NCBI RefSeq assembly: GCF_025290915.1
Contig: NZ_JAOCQE010000018.1
Location: 1 to 48,039, forward strand
Source of the DNA: Streptomyces sp. 15-116A
GTDB lineage: Bacteria > Actinomycetota > Actinomycetes > Streptomycetales > Streptomycetaceae
Reading direction: 5' to 3'
DNA: 48,039 bases
Below, one piece after another: positions 41,441 through 48,039 of this stretch (position 1 is the first letter of the stretch; each line of letters opens with the position of its first letter). The position numbers and the translations under genes are program-made. The notes under the pieces are model-generated. The model worked only from the letters and a program-made list of their open reading frames with translations, was not told where the DNA came from and searched no databases.

Positions 41441-42886
41441 ATGCCACCCTCCTTGACACGGCGGCTCGCCGTCGCAGTGCTCGTCTGGCTCGCCGTCGTC
41501 CCCGGGACGATCGCGGTGTCTTCGGCCGGAGGGGGCTCCCGGGTGTCGGGCGGGCCCGTCCCGGCCACCGACGACCCGGTTGCGGCGCTGGAGAGGGCCG
41601 CGCGTCCCCTGCGCACCGTCGAGCCCTCGGGTCCCTTCGAGGACCTGCGTCCCTTCGGGCAGGCGATCGAGGACGCCGTGATCGTCGGCATCGGCGAGGC
41701 CGCCCACGGCTCCCGCGACTTCGTCACCTTCAGGCACCGGGCCCTGCGGTACCTGGTCGAGCGCAAGGGGTTCCGCTCCTTCGTCCTCGAGGCCAACTGG
41801 AGCGCCGGGGTCCGCCTCGACCACTATCTGCTCACCGGACGCGGGAATCCCGCGCGGATCATGTCCGAGGAGTTCCAGAACGCCTACCTGCTGCTGCACA
41901 GCCGGGAGTACCTGGACATGATCCGCTGGATGCGGGCGTACAACGTCGCTCATCCCGGTGACCCGCTCAGATTCGCCGGCAACGACAGCGCCTACGCCGG
42001 ACCTGAGCTGTACGACCGGGTCGTCGACCACGTCCGGCGGGCTCACCCCGGCCTGCTGGCCGAAGTCACCGACCTGTACCGGGGTCTGCGGCCCACCGTG
42101 CCCGCCGGCGAGTGGATCCGGGACATCACGACCGCGCCCCTGGACGAGCGCCGCGCACGGGCCGAGCGCACCGGCCGCGTCCTCACGCTGCTGCGCGCCC
42201 GCGAACCCGCCCGGCCGGACGACGATCACGCCTGGGCGGTGCGGCACGCCACCGCCGTCGACCAGGTGGCGCGCCTGCACGCCTTCGATCTCGCCGATCC
42301 CGAGGCCGTGCCGGCGGCGATGGCCTACCGCGACACCGTCATGGCGGAGAACACCCTGTGGTGGCAGCGCCACCTCGGCCACCGGCTGGTGCTCGGCGGG
42401 CACAACAGCCACCTGTACACCGCCAGTTCCACCCCCAACCTGCCCGTCACCCAGGGCGCGGTGCTCCGGGAGCGGCTGGGCGAGGGCTATCTGGCGGTGG
42501 GCCTCTCCTTCGACCGGGGCGCCGTGCACGCCACCGAACAGGGCTTGCAGAACCCGGTCGACGCCGACGTCAGGCGCTACGAGGTGGCGCCCGCCGCTCC
42601 CGGCTCGGTCGAGCACACCCTGGACCGGGTGCGTCACCGCGACTGGTACCTCGACCTGCGCAGCGCACCGCCCGCCGCCCGCACCTGGCTGGACACCGCC
42701 CGGCCCAAACGGGAGATCGGCACGGACTTCCCGCCACCCGGCGACCAGGTCAACCTGCTGCGGTCGGCCGACCTGGTGGTGCACCTGCACGCGATCCAGC
42801 CGAGCCGACCGCTCGACCGGCACTCAGCCGGTCGGGACGGTATCCGGCAGGCCGAGGGCGGCGGCGATGTGCCGCCAGATGGATGA
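41441..42886 (+). CDS. Secreted erythromycin esterase family protein
   Basis: The protein is 481 residues. An N-terminal signal peptide (RRLAVAVLVWLAVVPGTIA) predicts export. The mature part matches the erythromycin-esterase family: GEAAHGS with His89, LEANW with Glu117, and a late GHNSHL. In Ere enzymes the equivalent His and Glu residues serve macrolide lactone hydrolysis. Most actinobacterial family members have unknown substrates and need not confer resistance. The C-terminal 20 residues are read from DNA that also encodes the end of the convergent TetR gene (63-base overlap). AGGGAA precedes the ATG. Confidence 0.86.
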   Translation: MPPSLTRRLAVAVLVWLAVVPGTIAVSSAGGGSRVSGGPVPATDDPVAALERAARPLRTVEPSGPFEDLRPFGQAIEDAVIVGIGEAAHGSRDFVTFRHRALRYLVERKGFRSFVLEANWSAGVRLDHYLLTGRGNPARIMSEEFQNAYLLLHSREYLDMIRWMRAYNVAHPGDPLRFAGNDSAYAGPELYDRVVDHVRRAHPGLLAEVTDLYRGLRPTVPAGEWIRDITTAPLDERRARAERTGRVLTLLRAREPARPDDDHAWAVRHATAVDQVARLHAFDLADPEAVPAAMAYRDTVMAENTLWWQRHLGHRLVLGGHNSHLYTASSTPNLPVTQGAVLRERLGEGYLAVGLSFDRGAVHATEQGLQNPVDADVRRYEVAPAAPGSVEHTLDRVRHRDWYLDLRSAPPAARTWLDTARPKREIGTDFPPPGDQVNLLRSADLVVHLHAIQPSRPLDRHSAGRDGIRQAEGGGDVPPDG

Positions 42887-43435
42887 GAGGGCCGTGTCCG
42901 CCGTGACGGTGGGGTCGCGGAGCATCACACGGATGCCGTAGCCGTCGCTCAGCGACAGCACCAGCGTGCTCAGCTCGTCCACGTCGGTCTCGGCGAACTC
43001 GCCGGACGCGATGCCGCGGCGTACGGCGCCCGCCACCCAGGCGTGCAGCTGCCCGTACAGGTCCACGGCGAACGCCCGGGTCGTCTCGTCCCGCAGGGAC
43101 CGCACCCACAGTTCCTGCCACAGCCGCCAGTCCTGCTGGAGCTCGGGATCGGTCGGCAGCAGGTTGCGCAGGATGCGGGCCAGGACGACCGCCGCCGGGG
43201 CGGTCTCCGCGTCGCGTTCCACGTCCACCGCGGTGTTGGCGAAGGAGTGCGTCATCGCCTCGGTGAACAGCTTCTCGCGCGTGTCGAAGTGGTAGTGCAG
43301 CAGCGCCGTCGACACGCCGGCCCGTTCGGCGACCATGCGCATGCGGATCTTCTCGAAGCCGATCTCCGCGATGGCCTCGCACGCCGCGCTCAGGATGCGC
43401 TCGCGCGTATCCGCCGTGCGCACCTTGGTGGACAC
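42824..43435 (-). CDS. TetR family regulator of the acyl-CoA operon
   Basis: The protein is 203 residues. The HTH is RERILSAACEAIAEIGFEKI, then VAERAGVSTALLHYHFDTREKLF. The start is GTG 43435 with GGGGAG 8 bases upstream; the longer frame to 43486 would overlap the dehydrogenase gene. It is the last gene of an operon with acyl-CoA dehydrogenases and a 3-hydroxyacyl-CoA dehydrogenase (47-base gap), so it probably senses an acyl-CoA from that pathway, as FadR/KstR2-like TetR proteins do. Its stop overlaps the convergent esterase gene. Confidence 0.9.
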   Translation of the reverse strand: MSTKVRTADTRERILSAACEAIAEIGFEKIRMRMVAERAGVSTALLHYHFDTREKLFTEAMTHSFANTAVDVERDAETAPAAVVLARILRNLLPTDPELQQDWRLWQELWVRSLRDETTRAFAVDLYGQLHAWVAGAVRRGIASGEFAETDVDELSTLVLSLSDGYGIRVMLRDPTVTADTALSSIWRHIAAALGLPDTVPTG

Positions 43436-43482
43436 CCTGCGGCTCCCCTCGTTCGGTGGTCGTACGCGGTCTCCATCTTCCC

Positions 43483-44385
43483 TCACGGCCGTCCGGCGGA
43501 TGCCGTGGGTTCCGGTCCGGGCAGCTCGTCGTAGGTGTGGAAACCGCGCCCCGACTTCCGTCCCAGCAGGCCGGCCTCGACCATGCGCGACAGCAGCGGC
43601 GGCGGCGAGTACAGCGGCTCGCGGAACTCGGCGTACAGCGACTCGGCGATGGCCCGCGTGGTGTCCAGGCCGATCAGGTCCGTCAGCGCCAGCGGGCCGA
43701 GCGGGTGCGCGCAGCCGAGGACCATGCCGCGGTCGATGTCCTCGACGCTCGCGCCGCCCGACTCGACCATGCGGATCGCGGCCAGCAGATACGGCACGAG
43801 CAGCGCGTTGACGACGAATCCGGCCCGGTCCCGGGTGCGTACGACCTCCTTGCCCAGCGTGCCGGTCACGAAGGTCTCGGCGCGTGCCACCGTGCCCGGC
43901 GAGGTGAGCAGCGAGGGCACGAGCTCGACGAGCCGCAGGACCGGTACTGGGTTGAAGAAGTGCACTCCGACGACGCGGTCGGGGCGGGAGGTGGCGGCGG
44001 CCAGCCGGATGACGGGGATGGAGGAGGTGTTGGTGGCCAGGAGGGCGTGCTCGCCCTGGAGTACGGCGTCGAGGCGGGCGAAGACGTCGAGTTTGAGGCG
44101 CTCGTCCTCGGCGACGGCCTCGATGACCAGGTCGCGGTCGTGCAGGGCCTCGATCTGGTCGGTCACGGTGATCAGGGCCGCCGCGGTGTCACGGTGGTCG
44201 TCGGTGAGTCTGCCGTGTGCGGCGGCCCGGTCGAGCGACCGGGTGATGCGCAGGCGGCCCGACCGGGCCGCCCGGCCGTCCCGCTCCACGACCGTCACCG
44301 GCACGCCGGCTCGCGCACAGACCTCGGCGATGCCCGCGCCCATGAGGCCGCAGCCGACGACGCCCACGCGCTCGATGTCGGTCAT
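43483..44385 (-). CDS. 3-hydroxyacyl-CoA (3-hydroxybutyryl-CoA) dehydrogenase
   Basis: The protein is 300 residues. The NAD-binding motif GVVGCGLMGAGIA is at residues 8-20. NTSSIPVIRLA and GVHFFNPVPVLRLVELV carry the catalytic Ser/His region of the family, and the C-terminal domain includes GPLALTDLIGLD. It oxidises L-3-hydroxyacyl-CoA to 3-oxoacyl-CoA. It lies 46 bases after the acyl-CoA dehydrogenase gene in the operon. Confidence 0.92.
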   Translation of the reverse strand: MTDIERVGVVGCGLMGAGIAEVCARAGVPVTVVERDGRAARSGRLRITRSLDRAAAHGRLTDDHRDTAAALITVTDQIEALHDRDLVIEAVAEDERLKLDVFARLDAVLQGEHALLATNTSSIPVIRLAAATSRPDRVVGVHFFNPVPVLRLVELVPSLLTSPGTVARAETFVTGTLGKEVVRTRDRAGFVVNALLVPYLLAAIRMVESGGASVEDIDRGMVLGCAHPLGPLALTDLIGLDTTRAIAESLYAEFREPLYSPPPLLSRMVEAGLLGRKSGRGFHTYDELPGPEPTASAGRP

Positions 44386-44431
44386 TCGGGTTCTTCCTCT
44401 CTGCTCCGCCTGATCGGCGCGGTGCCGCCCG

Positions 44432-45607
44432 TCACCCGGCGACGGGCAGGTCCAGGACGCCCGTGCCCCGCTTGACGAGTTCGCCTGCGATGATCAGGCG
44501 CTGGATCTCGGAGGTGCCCTCCCAGATGCGGTCCACGCGCAGCTCGCGGTAGAGCCGTTCGACGGCGTAGGCGCGGTCGTAGCCCCGGCCGCCGTGGATC
44601 TGCAGGCACCGGTCGATCACCCGGCCCGAGGCCTCGCTCGCCGAGAGCTTGGCGATGGCCGCCTTGGCGTGCAGGGTCTTGCGGTCCCGGGGGGTGGCGC
44701 GGTCGGCCTCCCAGGCGACCTGGTGGGTGTAGGCGCGGTTGACGGCGATGTCGACCGCGCAGTCGGCGAGCATCCCCTGGATCAGCTGGTAGGAGGCGAT
44801 CGGGGCCCCGAACTGCTCGCGCTCCACCGCCCAGTCCCGGGACAGCTCCAGGGCCCGTTCGGCGGCGCCGGTGGTACGGGCCGCGATCATCAGGCGCTCC
44901 TCGGTGAACCAGGAGCGGGTGATGTCGTAGCCCTCTCCGATGCCGCCGAGCACGGCGTCCTCGCCGACCTGGACGTCGGTGAAGGTGAACTCGGGGTGCT
45001 CGTAGACGAAGGTGTGCATGAAGCGCGGCACGCGGGTCATCTCGATGCCGGGGGTGTCCTTGTCGACGAGGAAGAGGGTCGGGGCGCGCTCCGGTCCCGC
45101 GGCCGCCAGCACGATCATGAAGTCGGCGTGGTCGCCGACGGTCACGAACCACTTCTCGCCGTTGAGCACCCAGCCCCGGTCGTTCCTGGTGGCGGTGGTG
45201 GCCAGGTTCTGCGGGTCGGATCCCGCGCCGGGCTCGGTGACGGCGTAGCAGTCGCGCCGCTCGCCCTTGATCACCGGGATGAGGAAGCGCTCGCGCTGTT
45301 CGGGGGTGCAGAAGCGGAGGGCGTTGGCGGGGCGCCACACCATGTCCCACAGGGCGCCGGTGAGTCGGCCCAACTCCTCCTGCACGGTGACCTGTTCGGC
45401 GATGGTGAGGCCGGCGCCGCCCCATTCGGCCGGCATGTTGACGGCCTGGAGGCCGGCGTCGAGGACGGCGTCGCGGATCTTGGCGTGCGCGCTCTCGGGC
45501 AGGCCGTTGTTCTCCTCGCACTGGGTCTCGTAGCCGGCGATGAAGTCGGTGAGGGCGCGGGCGTCGGCCTTGAGCTGTGCCTGGCGCGGGGTGAGGCGGA
45601 AGTCCAT
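44432..45607 (-). CDS. Acyl-CoA dehydrogenase, copy 1
   Basis: The protein is 391 residues, usual for the family. Markers are CYAVTEPGAGSD (FAD and substrate contact), LNGEKWFVT, RDWAVEREQFG and the C-terminal CLQIHGGRGYDR and WEGTSEIQRLIIAGEL. Most family members use a Glu as catalytic base; the exact residue was not assigned. It is strongly similar to the adjacent copy 2, including long stretches of identical DNA. The start is ATG 45607. It forms the alpha,beta-double bond in an acyl-CoA before the hydroxyacyl dehydrogenase step. Confidence 0.92.
   Translation of the reverse strand: MDFRLTPRQAQLKADARALTDFIAGYETQCEENNGLPESAHAKIRDAVLDAGLQAVNMPAEWGGAGLTIAEQVTVQEELGRLTGALWDMVWRPANALRFCTPEQRERFLIPVIKGERRDCYAVTEPGAGSDPQNLATTATRNDRGWVLNGEKWFVTVGDHADFMIVLAAAGPERAPTLFLVDKDTPGIEMTRVPRFMHTFVYEHPEFTFTDVQVGEDAVLGGIGEGYDITRSWFTEERLMIAARTTGAAERALELSRDWAVEREQFGAPIASYQLIQGMLADCAVDIAVNRAYTHQVAWEADRATPRDRKTLHAKAAIAKLSASEASGRVIDRCLQIHGGRGYDRAYAVERLYRELRVDRIWEGTSEIQRLIIAGELVKRGTGVLDLPVAG
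44481..44551. repeat. 71-bp tract identical to 45698-45768 (dehydrogenase pair)
   Basis: The DNA encoding the C-terminal segment ELRVDRIWEGTSEIQRLIIA is base-identical in the two neighbouring acyl-CoA dehydrogenase genes, including synonymous positions. Confidence 0.95.
44701..44806. repeat. 106-bp tract identical to 45915-46020 (dehydrogenase pair)
   Basis: A 106-bp exact match is followed by one mismatch and about 29 more matching bases. It encodes the region around EQFGAPIASYQLIQGMLADC in both genes. Flanking parts of the genes differ at many positions. Confidence 0.95.
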
Positions 45608-45651
45608 GGAAGTCCTCGCTGTCGGGGTGTGGCGGGTGTCGGGGAGGTGGG

Positions 45652-46824
45652 TCAGTGGGTGGGCAGGGCGAGGGCGCGGGTGCCGCGTTTGATCAGCTCG
45701 CCTGCGATGATCAGGCGCTGGATCTCGGAGGTGCCCTCCCAGATGCGGTCCACGCGCAGCTCGCGGTACATGCGCTCGACGGGGTAGGTGCGGTCGTAGC
45801 CGCGTCCGCCGAAGATCTGCAGGCACCGGTCGGCGACCCGGCCGGCGGCCTCGCTGGCGGCGAGCTTGGCGGTGGAGGCCTTGGCGTGCAGGGTCTTGCG
45901 GTCGGTGCCCGGCTGGTCGGCCTCCCAGGCGACCTGGTGGGTGTAGGCGCGGTTGACGGCGATGTCGACCGCGCAGTCGGCGAGCATCCCCTGGATCAGC
46001 TGGTAGGAGGCGATCGGGGCGCCGAACTGCTCGCGCTCCACCGCCCAGTCGCGGGCGAGCCGCAGGCAGCGCTCGGCGGCGCCGACGGTGCGGGCCGCGA
46101 TCATCATCCGTTCGTCGGTGAACCACTCCTTGGTCAGTTCGTAGCCGTTGCCGACCCCGCCGAGCACGTCCTCGTCGGGTACGAAGACATCGGTGAAGGT
46201 GAACTCGGGGTGGCCGTTGACGGCGGAGTGCATGAAGCGGGGCACGCGGGTCATCTCGACGCCGGGCGCGGCCTTGTCCACGAAGAACAGCGTGGGCAGC
46301 CGGTCGGGTCCCGCGTCCGCCTGCACCAGCAGGAAGTCGGCGATGTCGCCGCAGGTGACGAACCACTTCTCGCCGTTGAGCAGCCAGCCGCCGTCGGTGC
46401 GGTCGGCGGTCGAGGTGCCGGAGGACGGGTCGGAGCCCGCGCCCGGCTCGGTGACGGCGAACGCGTCGAACTTCTCCGCGCGGATCACGGGCAGCAGGTA
46501 CTTCTCGCGTTGCCGCTCGTCGCCGTAGGCCAGGACGTTGGCGGGCCGCCAGGGGATGTCCCACAGGCAGTTGGTGACCTTGCCGAACTCCTCCTCGACG
46601 ATGACCTGGTCGAGCAGGCTGAGTCCGGCGCCGCCCCACTCGGCGGGCATGTTGATGGCGTACACACCGGCGTCCATGGCGGCCCGGGTCAGTTCGGCGA
46701 CGAGCTCCTGCGGCAGGGGGCCGCCGGCCTGCTCGGACTGGTCCTCGTACCGCATCAGCAGCCGGGCGTAGTCGGCGGCGCGCCGCTTCAGGTCGGCCTG
46801 TTCGGGGGTGTAGCGCATGTCCAT
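45652..46824 (-). CDS. Acyl-CoA dehydrogenase, copy 2
   Basis: The protein is 390 residues with the same layout as copy 1: AFAVTEPGAGSD, LNGEKWFVTCGD, RDWAVEREQFG and CLQIFGGRGYDRT. The N-terminal half (for example RRAADYARLLMRYEDQSEQ) is much less similar to copy 1 than the C-terminal half. ATG 46824 is used; ATG 46818 two codons on is possible. The gap to copy 1 is 44 bases. The two subunits could act as a hetero-oligomer, as reported for paired actinobacterial acyl-CoA dehydrogenases, but this is inference. Confidence 0.92.
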   Translation of the reverse strand: MDMRYTPEQADLKRRAADYARLLMRYEDQSEQAGGPLPQELVAELTRAAMDAGVYAINMPAEWGGAGLSLLDQVIVEEEFGKVTNCLWDIPWRPANVLAYGDERQREKYLLPVIRAEKFDAFAVTEPGAGSDPSSGTSTADRTDGGWLLNGEKWFVTCGDIADFLLVQADAGPDRLPTLFFVDKAAPGVEMTRVPRFMHSAVNGHPEFTFTDVFVPDEDVLGGVGNGYELTKEWFTDERMMIAARTVGAAERCLRLARDWAVEREQFGAPIASYQLIQGMLADCAVDIAVNRAYTHQVAWEADQPGTDRKTLHAKASTAKLAASEAAGRVADRCLQIFGGRGYDRTYPVERMYRELRVDRIWEGTSEIQRLIIAGELIKRGTRALALPTH

Positions 46825-46875
46825 GGGTGCCTCTTGGGTCGCGGGAGGGAACGGCGGGGGTGACGGAAGGGGTGG

Positions 46876-48039
46876 TCAGGCGGGTACGGCCCGGGAGTCG
46901 AGGGCGATGACCCCGTCCGGGCGGACGAGCAGGGGGTTGACCTCGATCTCGGCGAGCTCGGGGTGGGCCGCGGCGAACGTGGTGATCGTCTCCACGGCCG
47001 CCGCGGCGGCGGCGACGTCGACGGCGGGCCTGCCGCGCACGCCGTCGAGCAGGGCGGCGGTGCGCAGGCCGCGCAGCAGCATCACGGCGTGCTCGGCGGT
47101 GACCGGGGCGAGGGCGAAGGCGATGTCGCGCAGTGCCTCGGCCAGGACGCCGCCCAGTCCGACCATGACGACGGGTCCGAAACGCGGGTCGTGGTTCACA
47201 CCGACGATCAGCTCGATGCCGTCGGTCAGGTCCGCCATGGCCTCCACGGAGTAGGCGGGGGCGCCGAGCCGGGCACGCATGTCCCGGAAGGCGGCGCGCA
47301 GTTCGGCGGGTCCGGCCAGGTTCAGCGCGACTCCGCCCGCGTCGGACTTGTGCAGCAGGTGCAGCGCCTTGAGGACGTACGGGCCGGGGAACTCGGCGGT
47401 GGCGGCGAGCAGTTCGGTCTCGTCGTGGATCTCGCGGGCGGCGGGGAAGGTGAGTCCGGCCGCTTCGAGCGCCCTGCGCGTGCCGAGGTAGCCGGTGTCG
47501 CGCAGGGGTGCGGCGGGCGGCGGGAGGGGTGCGACGCCGGTGCCGGGTGTGCCGGGTGCCGTGGCGGCGAGGGCGCGGGCGGCGTCCTCGGTGGCGGCGA
47601 AGACGGGGATGCCGGCGGCCGTGAGGGTACGGCAGCTGGGGGACTGCGGATACATGGACTGCACGACCAGGGGCTTCGCGCCGGCCCGGTGCCGCTCGGC
47701 GATGAGACGCGCGGCCCGCTGTTCTCCGTCGGCGAGCGCCGTACCGCCGCCGCCGAGCCCGCCGTCGGTCGCCGCGTAGCCGCCGAAGTAGCCGGTCATC
47801 AGGACGGCGTCGGTCTCCTCGGCCGCCAGCAGCGCGGCGACGGTCTCGGCGTAGGAGCCGGGGTCCTGCTCGCCCATGCCCGCCAGGTCCACGGGGTTGG
47901 CGACCGCCGACTGCTCCCACAGCAGGCCGCGCAGCCGCTGCCGTGTCGGCGGGAGGAGTTCGGGCACGGTCAGTCCGGCCGCCTCGGTGGCGTCGGCGGC
48001 CACGACCCCGTGACCGCCGCCGTCCGTGAGGACGGCGAC
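46876..48039 (-). CDS. ADP-forming acyl-CoA (acetate-CoA-like) ligase, 5' end outside window
   Basis: At least 388 residues are visible, running off the right edge, so the N-terminal CoA-binding domain is missing from view. The visible part contains a CoA-ligase subdomain (VANPVDLAG, QSMYPQSPSCRTL) and an ATP-grasp domain (LKALHLLHKSDAGGVALNL, VVMVGLGGVLAE, AEIEVNPLLVRPDG). This is the NDP-forming acyl-CoA synthetase class, which activates or releases carboxylic acids with CoA. It is the first visible gene of the acyl-CoA operon, 51 bases before copy 2. Confidence 0.88.
   Translation of the reverse strand, partial: VAVLTDGGGHGVVAADATEAAGLTVPELLPPTRQRLRGLLWEQSAVANPVDLAGMGEQDPGSYAETVAALLAAEETDAVLMTGYFGGYAATDGGLGGGGTALADGEQRAARLIAERHRAGAKPLVVQSMYPQSPSCRTLTAAGIPVFAATEDAARALAATAPGTPGTGVAPLPPPAAPLRDTGYLGTRRALEAAGLTFPAAREIHDETELLAATAEFPGPYVLKALHLLHKSDAGGVALNLAGPAELRAAFRDMRARLGAPAYSVEAMADLTDGIELIVGVNHDPRFGPVVMVGLGGVLAEALRDIAFALAPVTAEHAVMLLRGLRTAALLDGVRGRPAVDVAAAAAAVETITTFAAAHPELAEIEVNPLLVRPDGVIALDSRAVPA

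Noticed and set aside
44432..47920. 1162-codon minus-strand frame fusing acyl-CoA dehydrogenase copy 1 to upstream sequence
   Set aside because: Only the part from ATG 45607 reads as a protein; the rest is an out-of-frame reading of copy 2 and the CoA ligase. It is not a real fusion.
1..48039. Search for a dedicated new defence, toxin or biosynthetic system
   Set aside because: Gene groups resolve into known sugar, acyl-CoA, aromatic and regulatory families. No gene set had the mix of unknown conserved proteins expected of a new system.

Overview
The window is about 48 kb of very GC-rich DNA with strongly G/C-biased third codon positions, GTG and TTG starts, GGAGG-type ribosome binding sites, ATGA/GTGA gene overlaps, Tat and lipoprotein signals, and two kinds of short repeat that look like those common in Streptomyces. 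It reads as a Streptomyces chromosome segment. No tRNA, rRNA, CRISPR array, insertion sequence or phage gene was recognised.

Layout. (1) 1-2166: a 105-bp tandem repeat array at the window edge, a small acidic protein and a ROK-family regulator. (2) 2376-8691: an FBP zinc-finger protein, an aromatic-acid-exporter-like membrane protein, a Tat/lipoprotein lactonase, a HugZ-like DUF2470 protein behind an iron box, and a TetR gene divergent from a stand-alone CYP102-type P450. (3) 8780-12645: a Cys-rich/pentapeptide-repeat fusion, a PIG-L deacetylase translationally coupled to an ECF41-type sigma factor, and a proline-iminopeptidase-like hydrolase. (4) 12747-29980: an L-rhamnose utilisation island. 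The minus arm carries the ABC importer (ATPase, two permeases, binding protein), the mutarotase and a LacI regulator. The plus arm carries the isomerase, a fused rhamnulose-1-P aldolase/dehydrogenase, the kinase and LutABC. A large Tat-exported GH78 alpha-L-rhamnosidase converges on it. Near-identical 12-bp palindromes sit in the divergent promoter region and upstream of the rhamnosidase. (5) 30164-37436: a leaderless MoxR gene coupled to a VWA/CoxE gene, a methyltransferase, a cupin, a threo-3-hydroxyaspartate/threonine ammonia-lyase with a YheO/DauR-type regulator, a TauE/SafE exporter and a metallo-beta-lactamase-fold protein. (6) About 37440-37806: a frameshifted fragment of a ferredoxin reductase gene. 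(7) 37812-41350: a LysR gene divergent from a thiolase and a two-subunit CoA-transferase, probably the end of the beta-ketoadipate pathway. (8) 41441-48039: a secreted erythromycin-esterase homologue, then a minus-strand acyl-CoA operon (ADP-forming CoA ligase, two similar acyl-CoA dehydrogenases, a 3-hydroxyacyl-CoA dehydrogenase and a TetR regulator) that runs off the right edge.

How the genes fit together. The rhamnose island can be read as one route: exported rhamnosidase, ABC import, mutarotation, isomerisation, phosphorylation, cleavage to DHAP and lactaldehyde, oxidation to lactate, then LutABC oxidation to pyruvate. The most notable items are its operator set, its intra-operon repeats with relaxed codon usage around them, the iron box, the decayed reductase and the patchwork identity of the acyl-CoA dehydrogenase pair. 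I found no clearly new multi-gene system. All functions are inferred from sequence alone.
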